Positions 18,914-28,051 of a stretch of 64,000 bases of DNA are shown here, in pieces; position 1 is the stretch's first letter; each line of letters begins with the position of its first letter. This DNA is from Desulfomonile tiedjei (GTDB taxonomy: Bacteria; Desulfobacterota; Desulfomonilia; Desulfomonilales; Desulfomonilaceae): NCBI GenBank assembly GCA_016218715.1, contig JACRDG010000017.1, positions 21,387 through 85,386 on the forward strand, written 5' to 3'. The notes under the pieces are model-generated. The model saw nothing but the letters and a program-made list of their open reading frames with translations. It was not told where the DNA came from and did no database searches. Both the position numbers and the translations under genes were made by a program.

Positions 18914-19324
18914 ATGCTCGTCAGTGAGGCCGTAAAAGGCTATTTGGCTCAATCGCCCAGGATTAATGTCCTGAGCACGTCAAGTAATCGAGGCGAGGCC
19001 AACGTGGCACTGTTCGGCTCGCCGGTTCTTATCGATGAATCCACGGTGATGATGATGTTGTCGGAGAACCGGACCTATGCCAACTTGCGGGAAAACCCCC
19101 GGGCGGCCCTCCTCGTCATCATGCCCGGCACGACGGGAATGCAGACGGAAGGCTGTCGTCTCTACCTGAAAGTCAAGACCATTGAAGACAGTGGCCCCGC
19201 GCTCGATGCCATGAAGGCCAAAATCAAGGCAAAAGTCGGAAACGCTGCCGACATGCTCAAGCACCTGGTGGTGTTCGAGGTCGAGGAAACCCGGCCTCTT
19301 GTGGACATGGGCCAGGGAATTTGA
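18914..19324 (+). CDS. Pyridoxamine 5'-phosphate oxidase-like flavin-binding protein
   Basis: 136 residues of split-barrel type, with the family's FGSPVLIDESTVMMMLSENR-like first half and a VEETRPL end. Such proteins usually bind FMN, F420 or heme; the ligand cannot be determined here. Start ATG 18914 follows AGGAGA. It sits between SCP2 and MoaD-like genes in the same operon. Confidence 0.8.
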   Translation: MLVSEAVKGYLAQSPRINVLSTSSNRGEANVALFGSPVLIDESTVMMMLSENRTYANLRENPRAALLVIMPGTTGMQTEGCRLYLKVKTIEDSGPALDAMKAKIKAKVGNAADMLKHLVVFEVEETRPLVDMGQGI

Positions 19325-19337
19325 GGAGCTGGCGGGC

Positions 19338-19613
19338 ATGGGCGCCACCATACGACTCCCAGGATCGTTGAAGTTCTGGATCGGAGGCTCAGAAGAGGTC
19401 AACTGCGAGTGTGGAACCGTACGTGAATGCATCGACTACCTCAGTGAGACCCACCCCGACTCGAGAGCACGGTTGTTCGATGAGCAGGGGGAGGTGAGTT
19501 CTCTTCTGATGATCTTTCTCAACGGAGAGAACGTTCGCCACCTGGACGGATTGGCCACATCGGTCAAAGACGGGGATCAGTTGGCCATCATTCCGCTTGC
19601 AGTGGGAGGATAG
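19338..19613 (+). CDS. MoaD/ThiS-family small sulfur-carrier-like protein
   Basis: 91 residues with a beta-grasp pattern and the hallmark C-terminal Gly-Gly (PLAVGG). Such proteins are adenylated or thiocarboxylated by E1-like enzymes for molybdopterin or tungstopterin, thiamine or thio-modification. No E1-like gene or oxidoreductase is adjacent, so its role in this catabolic operon is unclear. Start ATG 19338 has GAGGAG nine bases upstream, overlapping the end of the previous gene. Confidence 0.8.
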   Translation: MGATIRLPGSLKFWIGGSEEVNCECGTVRECIDYLSETHPDSRARLFDEQGEVSSLLMIFLNGENVRHLDGLATSVKDGDQLAIIPLAVGG

Positions 19614-19617
19614 GATC

Positions 19618-20139
19618 TTGATCGTTGACGATCCTAATTCTCACTTCGTGTTCGTGTATCACCCCGAGATTTATTACGGCAAGAGGTACACCGTGTACGA
19701 CGGCCGGCCGATGACGAACGGAGAAGTGCTCGAGAACTGGGGCAAGTGGATAATCCTGGGTGAACTGGCTTCGCTGGAGAAGCTTGCTGCAGAGCTGAAC
19801 TCCTATGTTGAGCGGGAGAGCATTCCGGTCATCAAATACGATCGGGAGCCTCCTCGGAATCTCGGCATCGATGAGTGCGTTATGATGGTGTACTGCGACA
19901 AGCGTTGCCGCGAGACGGTGTGGGCTATTCTGGAGAGTCACGGGGTCAAGCTCAAGGCGTGGGTCTCTGAAAAGGAGACCATGGAGATGTGGTCGCCGGG
20001 AGGCTTCCTTCTCGAACGATGGATCGAGTCAAAAAACCTCGATGAAAACCAGGCGCTTGCAGTGCGGGAAGATGCCCGAGTGAGGCTCGGAAGCGTGTTT
20101 GAGAGGCCGGAGGAGATATTTTCACCCTGGACCCAGTGA
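19618..20139 (+). CDS. Unknown protein, 173 residues
   Basis: I do not recognise this protein. TTG 19618 is chosen as start because GGGAGGA lies seven bases upstream, inside the MoaD-like stop region; a further in-frame TTG at 19597 has no ribosome site. No membrane segment or Cys motif is seen, and the sequence is rich in Glu and aromatic residues. It lies four bases after the MoaD-like gene and is followed by about 250 non-coding bases before the second AAA+ gene. Confidence 0.7.
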   Translation: MIVDDPNSHFVFVYHPEIYYGKRYTVYDGRPMTNGEVLENWGKWIILGELASLEKLAAELNSYVERESIPVIKYDREPPRNLGIDECVMMVYCDKRCRETVWAILESHGVKLKAWVSEKETMEMWSPGGFLLERWIESKNLDENQALAVREDARVRLGSVFERPEEIFSPWTQ

Positions 20140-20387
20140 TCCGTGCGGACGAGCGTATGTCAACCGTTCGATCGCGCATTCACGTGACGGACCGTCCAGG
20201 GAACACCCCTTGGTTGAGTCAACGTATAGTGCGATGTGGAGGGGAGATGCGTCTCCCTCGAAAGGATGGGGCAATGTGCGCTATTCGTGATCTCACTGGG
20301 GCGAAGGAGCGGAGCACCTCCTGCAGGCAAGCGCTTTCATGATTGGTTGCAGCTTGTACGCAATGTGAGCTGTTCTCGATAGTAGCC

Positions 20388-21239
20388 ATGATCGATGCAG
20401 AAAAACTACTGAATGTCCCCCGGCTGGATTCGAGTTTCTATTCCCGGGAAGAGGTCATGACGAATCTCGACCGGCTGGAGATGATGTCGAGCAATCACCC
20501 GGTGAACGTCCTCGTGACCGGCAGCCAGGGTTGCGGTAAGTCGTCTCTGGTGAGGCAGTTTGCGGCCTATTACGGAAGGCCCATGGCGACCTTTCAGGTG
20601 GGGCTGCTCGTGGAATCGGGCCAGCTTTTTGGACAGCAAAGGCTGAGGAACGGGGAAACGTACTATCACAGCTTCCTGTTTCCCAGGGCAATCCAGACCC
20701 CAGGCTGCGTCGTGCACCTGGAGGAGATCAACAGGTCGGAGACACCGTATGCTCTCAACGAACTGTTTTCGATTCTTTCGGAGGACAGGAGCATCTGGAT
20801 CGACGAGTTGGGCTTCACACAAGTGGCGCCGAAGGTGATGTTCTTCGCCACCATGAATGAAGGCCACGAGTTCTCGGGCACGGACCTGCTGGATGCGGCC
20901 CTCAAAGACAGATTCTACCGTGTCCACCTCGATCATCTTCCTGCCGAGATAGAGAAGCGGGTCTTGATAAGCAAAGCCGGCATTGACAGCGAGACCGCGT
21001 CACAGCTCATGAGGGTTGTGAACCTCCTGAGAAGCAACAAACAGATGGCCCTCAACGTTTCCATACGTCACAGCCTGATGATCGCGGAACTCCTGGCTCG
21101 TCGAGCCTCCTTGAGGGAGGCATTGATTTATAGCCTCCAAGTATCTAAAGATACGCTGGAATCATTGCTCCTCGCGGCCCACGTCGAAACCGGTGAGCAA
21201 GAAGTCGATCCAGACAGGTATAGGCCGTATGTCCCGTAG
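20388..21239 (+). CDS. MoxR-type AAA+ ATPase, second copy
   Basis: 283 residues, colinear with the first copy: GSQGCGKSS Walker A, VVHLEEINR Walker B, ATMNEGHEF sensor region, and the same LPAEIE..GIDS and SIRHSLMIAELL segments. ATG 20388 aligns with the first copy's start, although the ribosome site is weak. The two copies are clearly diverged, so this is not a recent duplication. It is paired with a VWA gene twelve bases downstream. Confidence 0.9.
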   Translation: MIDAEKLLNVPRLDSSFYSREEVMTNLDRLEMMSSNHPVNVLVTGSQGCGKSSLVRQFAAYYGRPMATFQVGLLVESGQLFGQQRLRNGETYYHSFLFPRAIQTPGCVVHLEEINRSETPYALNELFSILSEDRSIWIDELGFTQVAPKVMFFATMNEGHEFSGTDLLDAALKDRFYRVHLDHLPAEIEKRVLISKAGIDSETASQLMRVVNLLRSNKQMALNVSIRHSLMIAELLARRASLREALIYSLQVSKDTLESLLLAAHVETGEQEVDPDRYRPYVP

Positions 21240-21251
21240 GAGATTCCGGCC

Positions 21252-23000
21252 ATGAGCCACAACCTGCTGGACGGGCGATCGCTTTCGAGGCCGTACGTAC
21301 GCCCTGCCCCCTCTCGGCAAGCCCTCTCCCGGTACTGGCGCACCATGCGGGCAAGCCACGAGGCCACCGAGCTTGCTCTGGTGTTGAGGGCTCTGCGCAA
21401 GGTCACCGGCCACATAGGACTTAACGTGCGGCCGGTATTCTGGCTTGGCATGACCTCGTCGCCGGGCTCGGCCATCATCGTTGACCCCCAAGATTACGCC
21501 GGCAGTTATCCAATGCCGTTGCGGACATTCGACGTCATGGTGGGCCACGTGGTGAGAGAAGCCTACCATGACCTCGAATGGAGTCAGTGGGTAAAAAACA
21601 GAGTGCAAGGCCGATTCAAGACCAGCCATCCGGAAGCCGCCGACTACCTCATCAGCGTTCTGGCTGCCGGTGAGGACATCTTCATAAACAGATTGCTGGC
21701 ATCACGCAGTGTTTGGTCACTTTACCTGACAAGATATTGGGAGCACTCCCTGGCAAAACGCGACCGTGACCCGTCGTTGCCTCCCACCCCATCTTCCCTG
21801 GCCGACGTTTGGAGGGCGGTCGCTGTGACCGCAAGCCTGCCAGAGGGGCTTCACGAGGCATATGGCGACCTTTTGACCGCTCTCGGGGAACATCAGGATG
21901 CGCTGCGAGAGGTGGGGTGCATGGATACCGTCTTGCAGAGGAGCTCTGCTCGAGTAATGCTCTACGAGAAGATCTGGAATCGCTTGGCTCCTCGTGTCCT
22001 GGAAATGATAGGGTCGTCGATTCCTCTGTCTGGCGTCGAGATTCGGCAGCCCGGCGCTCCCAGGAAGGCCTCGCAGGATAGTGAGCGGCCCGTCCATGAA
22101 AACATTGGGCTCCCGGAGGAGGAGCGGCGGCGGCGTCCCGGCCTGGAGAAGGAAGTGGCCGAACAGGTTTCCACTCTCCTGGACGGAACCGCAACAGACC
22201 TGAGCGATTGGATAGCTTCTGTCGCCCAGGATGCCGGGGCAGACGCGATACCGACCGTGCTTTCCGCAGGGTCGGCTCCGAGCACCGTAACTCCTGATCC
22301 ACACCTGGTAAAGAGACTCAGACGAGTGTTTGAAGCACAAGAAGCGTTTGAAAGGAGATTCAGGAAGAAGCGTGTCAGAAGAGGTATGTGCGGCGGAAGA
22401 CTGGACGCACGAAGACTGTACCGCTGGTCCCTGGACGAGAAGATATTCAAGATAACCGATAAGCTGAATCCCGACCATGCGTGGCAGATCACGTTGTTAG
22501 TCGATGCTTCTGCGTCCATGGTACGCAAGAAGCGGGGTGAAGTGCCGTGGACTGTAGCCGAAAAGACTCTGACCTCTCTCGTGGAAGCGGGGAAGGCATC
22601 CAGGAACAAACTGGAAGTCTATGCCTACAACGAACAGGATCGCCGCTGTCAAGTGGTATCGCTTGCCGACGGTGAAAAGGTGTTCACTCTGTGTCCGGCC
22701 GGTCAGACGCCCTCAGGTCAGGCGTTGCTGACAGTGGCCCTGCTCGGCCGAGGCAGGCCTAACAAAACGCTGATCCTCCACATAACCGACGGTGGGTGCA
22801 ACTGCGGGCTTGACGTTGCCTACGCAACACGGTATTGCCGAGAAAACGATATCGATCTCATCACGATCGGGTGCGGGTACACGGCTCAAACCAGTGACCT
22901 GCTGCGCGAGCAGTATCGTGGCAGCCTGTGCTTGATGGACAGCATCTACCTGTTGCCGGAAAACCTCGAACGCGTTATTCGCCAGCGGCTTCTCGCATGA
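21252..23000 (+). CDS. VWA-domain partner of MoxR ATPase, second copy
   Basis: 582 residues with MIDAS motif DASAS starting at about residue 418, TPSGQA and ITDGGCNCG, colinear with the first VWA protein from its ATELALVLRALRK segment onward. It probably forms the adaptor of the second MoxR ATPase. Two complete MoxR/VWA modules in one catabolic cluster suggest separate client proteins or separate steps such as assembly and reactivation. Confidence 0.87.
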   Translation: MSHNLLDGRSLSRPYVRPAPSRQALSRYWRTMRASHEATELALVLRALRKVTGHIGLNVRPVFWLGMTSSPGSAIIVDPQDYAGSYPMPLRTFDVMVGHVVREAYHDLEWSQWVKNRVQGRFKTSHPEAADYLISVLAAGEDIFINRLLASRSVWSLYLTRYWEHSLAKRDRDPSLPPTPSSLADVWRAVAVTASLPEGLHEAYGDLLTALGEHQDALREVGCMDTVLQRSSARVMLYEKIWNRLAPRVLEMIGSSIPLSGVEIRQPGAPRKASQDSERPVHENIGLPEEERRRRPGLEKEVAEQVSTLLDGTATDLSDWIASVAQDAGADAIPTVLSAGSAPSTVTPDPHLVKRLRRVFEAQEAFERRFRKKRVRRGMCGGRLDARRLYRWSLDEKIFKITDKLNPDHAWQITLLVDASASMVRKKRGEVPWTVAEKTLTSLVEAGKASRNKLEVYAYNEQDRRCQVVSLADGEKVFTLCPAGQTPSGQALLTVALLGRGRPNKTLILHITDGGCNCGLDVAYATRYCRENDIDLITIGCGYTAQTSDLLREQYRGSLCLMDSIYLLPENLERVIRQRLLA

Positions 23001-23100
23001 GGCCCTCACCTCTTCTCCCCTGCAGAGATGAAGCTGGAGTTGCGACAAGCTCACGGGACAACCTCGGAGCTGCCCGATCACCATTAATGTGGAGGAGTGC

Positions 23101-23901
23101 ATGGACAAAGACTCGATCCTGATAACCACCGACGGTCCCATTGGGATCATCTCTCTCAACAATCCGGAAAAGAAGAATGCAGTCACCAACCAGATGCTGA
23201 AGGAGATCGACCACGTCCTCCAACAAATGGAAGAGAGTGGAATCCGTGCGGTTGTGCTGACAGGGGCCGGCGACAGGATTTTCTGTTCGGGGTACGATGT
23301 CACGACCTTTTCGGGCGCGCTGTCAGACCTCGAAGAGGCCGCGGCAGGAGGAGAGAAGACCGACTACCTCCGGCTGACGTTGAGGCGTATTCAAAATATT
23401 GGCATGCCGGTAATAGCCATGATCAACGGACATTGCATCGGCGCCGGGGTAGACATTTCCCTGGCCTGCGATTTCAGATACGCCGCGGCTGGGGTGAGGT
23501 TTCAGGTGCCTCCTGCCCGGCTGGGCATAATCTACAATCCCGACGGCATCCGACGCGCAATAAACATTCTTGGCCTGGCCAGGGCAAAGGAGCTGTTTTT
23601 CCTGGGGGAGAGCGTCTCTGCCGAGGCGGCCCTCGCAATGGGGTTTCTCAATGGCGTGCACCCAATGGAGAAGCTGGCAGAACACACCATGGGCATTGCG
23701 CGCACTTTGGCTGAAAACGCTCCCCTGTCGTTGCGAGGCATGAAAAAGGTGTTCCGTTACTGTCTCGAGCACCAGGGACTGAGCCGGGAACGAGAAGCGG
23801 AAGTCGAGCAACTGATAATCGATGCCATGCGGAGCGAAGATGCGGCGGAGGCATTGAAAGCCTTCTCAGAAAGGCGAAAGCCGCAATTCAAAGGCAGATG
23901 A
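23101..23901 (+). CDS. Enoyl-CoA hydratase/isomerase (crotonase) family protein
   Basis: 266 residues. The oxyanion-hole segments are intact: FCSGYD and GHCIGAGVDISLACDF. C-terminal crotonase helices follow. It would act on an acyl-CoA, for example in beta-oxidation after rearrangement of the alkylsuccinyl-CoA; exact substrate is unknown. GGAGG lies five bases before ATG 23101. It appears to be the last gene of the block, about 100 bases after the second VWA gene. Confidence 0.92.
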   Translation: MDKDSILITTDGPIGIISLNNPEKKNAVTNQMLKEIDHVLQQMEESGIRAVVLTGAGDRIFCSGYDVTTFSGALSDLEEAAAGGEKTDYLRLTLRRIQNIGMPVIAMINGHCIGAGVDISLACDFRYAAAGVRFQVPPARLGIIYNPDGIRRAINILGLARAKELFFLGESVSAEAALAMGFLNGVHPMEKLAEHTMGIARTLAENAPLSLRGMKKVFRYCLEHQGLSREREAEVEQLIIDAMRSEDAAEALKAFSERRKPQFKGR

Positions 23902-24233
23902 GGGGCTTGACCGTTCCGACGATGGTGAAGCGCTCTCAGCGCGTGCACGAGAGAAGAGAGATAAACTGACTGAAGTATTGGCCCGGAGAGAGCCGAGCGG
24001 TCAACCAGATGAGCCTCGATAAAAAGACGGAGCCAATCGAAAGAATCCCGTGTGCTGTTGCAGGCAGGTAAGGGGGAATCTGCATCCCATCATCCGGATC
24101 ATGCCGGATATCCCACGCTCAACATAATGAGACTTGACCGTACGGCTGGCATTACCCCTTTGCCTCGGTTGGGAGGTCGCAACAGGGATCGCCACTTATC
24201 ACGAAACAGCTTCTGACCGCGGGTTGTTCCGGT
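23902..24233. other. Non-coding gap at end of catabolic block
   Basis: About 330 bases in which I see no gene, RNA or repeat. It separates the rightward catabolic genes from leftward gene remnants. Confidence 0.5.
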
Positions 24234-24350
24234 TCACTTCGACGCGGACTCCCAAAAGTAGAGCACGGCATGAGGAGTGCAAACAATCTGATAGCCCTTT
24301 TCGGCTGCCCTCAAGGCAAGATCGACGTCGTTGAAGTCCATGGGAAGCCT
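24234..24350 (-). pseudogene. Glycosyltransferase family 2 remnant
   Basis: About 38 codons ending in a stop. They carry the FNDVDLALRAAEKGYQ and TPHAVLYFWESAS pattern typical of the C-terminal half of family 2 glycosyltransferases. The upstream part is missing and the fragment abuts an IS3-like fragment at about 24352, suggesting an insertion or deletion event destroyed the gene. Confidence 0.7.
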
Positions 24351-24352
24351 TT

Positions 24353-24475
24353 AGTCTGCTCCGTAATCCCCAGCTCCCGGCTCACGTGCCGGACATTCTT
24401 CTCCTCCGAAATATGCAGTTCCGCCTCCCGCAGCATCCTGACGATCTGATCCATGGTAAAACCTTTCCGCTTCAT
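24353..24475 (-). mobile_element. IS3-family orfA transposase remnant
   Basis: About 41 residues beginning MKRKGFTMDQIVRMLREAE and containing HVSRELGITEQT match the N-terminal helix-turn-helix of IS3-group OrfA. The remainder of the transposase and inverted repeats are not visible. Confidence 0.7.
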
Positions 24476-24512
24476 CCTGACCTCCGTTCGGCCTCCGACT
24501 CTCCCACGAGTC

Positions 24513-25463
24513 TCACTCACAATCTGGACCGGTTCTTGGGAGTCCGGCCCACACAAAAGGACTTTCCGGCAGAAAAAGTGGAGCAGAATACGTGTCACGC
24601 CAAGGCTGAAAGATCACGGCCCGCATCTTTTCTATCGCAACGCCCAATTCAGCACAGTTTTTCTCAAGAAACGTCGTGATTTCTTGGGCTCGGGTTTCGC
24701 TGAGCCCCGCGGCTCGCGCGGCCCGAAGCCATTCATCGCGACCCTGGCTCTGCACTCGTTCCGCAGCATCTTGAATAGATTTGTTGAAGAGTTCAAGATC
24801 CCGAGCAAAGTGAAGCGCCATATCTCGGGCCCTTCCTATCCGGCGCACCTCCTCGGTGGAGACCGTTGCTTCGGGCCCCGCTATTTCGACTCGCCATCGG
24901 CTGGCATGGCCGGCATCTGGCCCAGGTTTGAAGAACACGTCGAGATTCATCAATTGAGGCTCTCCGAGGAAGCCAGTATGATGATCGAAGAATACGGGAA
25001 CGCTGTTGATGTATACCCGATTGGCGGCGTGCGTATCGCGCCTTCGGATCCACAAGGAAAACACCAGTTCGCTGGCCACGGCGGCGTCAATACCAGCGTT
25101 CGGGAGTTGGTCGACGGTGTAATCCTGACCTAGACGCACAAGAAGGGTGTTGGCCTTCGAAGCCCACTTGGGTGCCACAATGCCGACGTGACGGAGATCT
25201 TCAAATTCGCTTTCGCTCAAGGCGCGCACTTCAGCAACGTTCACCCAGCTCCGACCTAGAAGGTAGGCGAGATAATCACGTTTCTGCTCTTCCGGGTCGG
25301 GCTTGAATTTCACAAACCAGTGTTTGCCATTGAAGCGCACGACCCTCTTGCCGCTTCGGTCAACACGCCTCCCCCACCAGTCAGCGAGATCAGGAGACCA
25401 GGCAGAGGACAACTCAGCTTGCGGCCAGGAGAATCGTTCCTTGTTCGAGGGAGTTGGCGACAT
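24513..25463 (-). CDS. HipA/PI-kinase-like domain protein
   Basis: 316 residues of unknown function. A probable ATP-binding lysine lies in FVKFKPDPEEQKRD, a catalytic-loop-like DTHAAN (D-x4-N) near the middle, and a metal-ligand-like FFDHHTGF; together these resemble HipA or phosphatidylinositol-kinase-type folds. ATG 25463 has GAGGAG just upstream. Two very short frames precede it on the same strand, the nearer overlapping by 50 bases. It might be part of a toxin-antitoxin or defence unit, but this is only a suggestion. Confidence 0.55.
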   Translation of the reverse strand: MSPTPSNKERFSWPQAELSSAWSPDLADWWGRRVDRSGKRVVRFNGKHWFVKFKPDPEEQKRDYLAYLLGRSWVNVAEVRALSESEFEDLRHVGIVAPKWASKANTLLVRLGQDYTVDQLPNAGIDAAVASELVFSLWIRRRDTHAANRVYINSVPVFFDHHTGFLGEPQLMNLDVFFKPGPDAGHASRWRVEIAGPEATVSTEEVRRIGRARDMALHFARDLELFNKSIQDAAERVQSQGRDEWLRAARAAGLSETRAQEITTFLEKNCAELGVAIEKMRAVIFQPWRDTYSAPLFLPESPFVWAGLPRTGPDCE

Positions 25464-25647
25464 CTTCTCCTCTGGGTTCCAAGGTCTGTGTCATATCAAC
25501 CGGAATTATAAGGTGGTCTTGCCAATCCTGGGGTGTTTGCCCCAGGATCCAATCGCCGGCTGGTTCCCCTGACCCGGAAAAGGCTCCGTATATCGTCCCA
25601 GAAGACTCGGCAGCGGCAAAACCGTCGTCATGTTGGTGAAAAAGCAC
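25414..25647 (-). CDS. Possible small protein upstream of the HipA-like gene
   Basis: 77 codons from GTG 25647, which lies two bases after the stop of the preceding 60-codon frame with AGGA in front. The end overlaps the start of the HipA-like gene by 50 bases. The product has no recognised motif. The coupled arrangement is the only support. Confidence 0.3.
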   Translation of the reverse strand: MLFHQHDDGFAAAESSGTIYGAFSGSGEPAGDWILGQTPQDWQDHLIIPVDMTQTLEPRGEDVANSLEQGTILLAAS

Positions 25648-25649
25648 GA

Positions 25650-25832
25650 TTATTCCTGTTCTTGAACGTACCTCACCGCATGCGCTTCCGTCAACCAAAA
25701 TGTCCTCGCCGTCCTTACCCGAACACAGCACGGATCTGCTGGCGAGAATAGTCTCTCCAGGTAGTGACCTGACGGAGCAAGGACCCGGACGGTAGGTTCC
25801 CTGAAGATCACGGTGAAGGGAACGCGCTGCAT
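25650..25832 (-). CDS. Possible 60-residue protein
   Basis: ATG 25832 has an AGGAGAGG ribosome site. The short basic product has no recognised domain. It would be the first gene of a three-gene unit with the frames at 25414-25647 and 24513-25463. Confidence 0.3.
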   Translation of the reverse strand: MQRVPFTVIFREPTVRVLAPSGHYLERLFSPADPCCVRVRTARTFWLTEAHAVRYVQEQE

Positions 25833-26230
25833 GACCTCTCCTGATAGCCTGCTCAGGGTAGATTTCTGAGAGAATTCGTGCCGGATCAACGTTGCCCGCT
25901 TTTGGCGTCGATCCTGCGGTGACCAAGCCCACTTCCAATGTTTACCACCGGTACGAAACACGCGGGTCTGCCGAGTGCGATCCGAAACGGCGTTCAACTG
26001 TACGGCCGAATCGAGGAAGCGTATTGGTCTTCCGCAGACGAGGGATCCGACTCAAGTTTGGGTGGAACGTGCCCATCACCAACCCGCACATGAAGACCCT
26101 CGAAGATCCATACCAAGACTGAGGCTCAGGTGACCGTGGATTCTGGCGAACAAATTGGATTGACTTGGAAGTCGGCGTCGATGTATGCTTTTTGGTTACA
26201 AAGACTCAGTCTTGAAGGGGGTACCTGGCA

Positions 26231-26878
26231 ATGGTTCAGGAAAACTCCGCCGAAATAGCTGGTCTGCCTGAGGCCCCCCAGGAACCGGCACTTGCGAGTT
26301 GGCGTTCTCTGCTGATGATAAATGGGACGCCGAGGAACTATGAATGTTGGCTCGCCGAGGCAATTCGGAAGACCGTGAACGATTTTCCCGGGCAAGAGCG
26401 CTTGGTTTTCATTAACGCCTGGAATGAGTGGGCGGAGGGGTGTCACCTGGAGCCCGATCGGGCATTCGGAAGACAATTTCTCGAAGCTACTCTGACCGCC
26501 AAGAATAACGCAGCTACTCGGCAGACCTTCGCTGACACGGCAGTTCCACGGCTGCCTACGTTTCCCTTCCTCGCGGCGATCGACAAGGTTCTTTTTTCCC
26601 GTCTCGGCATGCTGAACCACTGGTCGCGAAGCCGCTTGAACCGACACCCCAAACTGAAGGCCGTCCTAAAATCGATCCTTGGTCTGGTGAGGCCGAAATA
26701 CGACCCCGGGCACCAGCAACTCGACGAAGACTCAACAGCCTGTCGGAGTGCTCAGAACCCACGATCTCCCGGCAACTACAGAGAACTCCCATGTGATGGA
26801 CCAAAAGATGGTGAGGCACGAGGAGAAAACCACGGTGAGAACCGGATTCTGGTAATAAAGAGTGAATCCCATGGATAA
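26231..26878 (+). pseudogene. 5'-truncated GH99-like/WbsX glycan protein remnant
   Basis: The open frame contains the family hallmark FINAWNEWAEGCHLEPD and a following EATL segment, found near the C-terminus of the GH99-like domain in WbsX-type polysaccharide proteins. The N-terminal catalytic region is absent, and the sequence upstream shows no continuation in any frame. The 3' end runs into the start of the methyltransferase gene. Confidence 0.65.
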
Positions 26879-27746
26879 AGACACGCCTCACAAGTACGAA
26901 TACGCAGTCGATTTGAATTCCGATAGCGCTGCCGCAAAAATCGTACGCATGGTCGGTGAAGGAAAACGTGTACTCGAGATCGGAGCGGGACCTGGCTCGA
27001 TAACACGGATATTGCGGGATGCGGCTCATTGTCGTGTCACGGCAATTGAAATAGACCCGAAAGCGATCGAGGTGCTGACCCCCTTCTGCGAACGCCTCTA
27101 TCAGGCGGATCTCAATGATAGCGCTTGGCCGATGGTCCTGCGCGACGAGGAACCTTTCGAGGTAATCGTAGTGGCTGACGTGCTGGAACATCTTTACGAT
27201 CCCTGGTCCACGCTGAGGCACATCGGAGACTTGATCGCCGACGACTGTTACGCGGTGATCTCACTCCCTCACGCCGGGCACAACGCCGTACTCGCCTGTC
27301 TCTTGGCGCAGGACTTCGAATATCGTGATTGCGGTCTGCTGGATCGCGACCATATCCGCTTCTTTGGCATGAAGAATATACAGGCTTTGTTCGACGGGGC
27401 CGGTTTGAAAATTGTGGCGGCGCAATTTGTTGTTGTCCATCCGGGGCAAACGGAGTTTGCCGAATGTTGGGAACAGACGCCGGCGAAACTGCGAAGGGCA
27501 CTGTCGTTCAACAGGTTCGGTATGGTGTACCAGGTGGTTGTGAAAGCAGTTCCGAGTGAGGCGACGAGCGTGGGGATCTCACTTCCATCGCTCCCCGTTG
27601 GCGCTCCCCCCACCGACCTTCTGGCTGCCGTAGTGCCGTTTCCAGGGGTGCGAAGAGCGCTCAAGGCCCGCGCCCGCGCCCTTCTGAGCACGGGCACACG
27701 TGCAAGACTGCGGTCCATCGCCACGCACCTGGGTATCCGGTTCTAG
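26871..27746 (+). CDS. Class I SAM-dependent methyltransferase
   Basis: About 291 residues. Motif I VLEIGAGPGSIT, an acidic strand end (AIEID) and ADVLEHLYDP are typical of Rossmann-fold methyltransferases acting on glycans, lipids or quinones. The ATG at 26871 has only a weak ribosome site. It follows a glycan-gene remnant and was probably part of a surface-polysaccharide locus. Confidence 0.85.
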   Translation: MDKDTPHKYEYAVDLNSDSAAAKIVRMVGEGKRVLEIGAGPGSITRILRDAAHCRVTAIEIDPKAIEVLTPFCERLYQADLNDSAWPMVLRDEEPFEVIVVADVLEHLYDPWSTLRHIGDLIADDCYAVISLPHAGHNAVLACLLAQDFEYRDCGLLDRDHIRFFGMKNIQALFDGAGLKIVAAQFVVVHPGQTEFAECWEQTPAKLRRALSFNRFGMVYQVVVKAVPSEATSVGISLPSLPVGAPPTDLLAAVVPFPGVRRALKARARALLSTGTRARLRSIATHLGIRF

Positions 27747-28004
27747 GGGCATATTGTAGGCGATGTCAGTGGAGCCTCCCCGGTCTCGATCCCGTTGCCA
27801 GTGCTTCGCGCCATACCTGGCACATACTCCTGGCGCTTTGGTTCAGGTGAATTTGTGGCCGGACGACCCATGGGCACATAGGGCACATTCGAACCCCTGA
27901 CATCGAGCGACACTCTCTATGTAATTGATATTATTGAGCGTGACGCGGACTGTGCGGGATGAAAGCTCTAATGAGGAGACTCAAGGTAACTTGTTAATTT
28001 TGTT

Positions 28005-28051
28005 TGGTACCCCCGGCAAGGATCGAACTTGCGACCTGCGGATTAGGAATC
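28005..28051 (-). other. tRNA-Arg 3'-half fragment (attachment-site remnant)
   Basis: 47 bases identical to the 3' half of the intact tRNA-Arg gene (31819-31865), including the encoded CCA and stopping just past the anticodon loop. It lies in a 690-base gene-free stretch. A displaced 3' end like this is the standard scar of an element that integrated into a tRNA gene. TGCGGGA at 27953-27959 resembles arm-type repeats seen at 31971 and 33747. Confidence 0.85.

Noticed and set aside
25892..26122. 76-codon plus-strand frame
   Set aside because: Antisense to the leader of the small HipA-linked frames and without motif or ribosome site.
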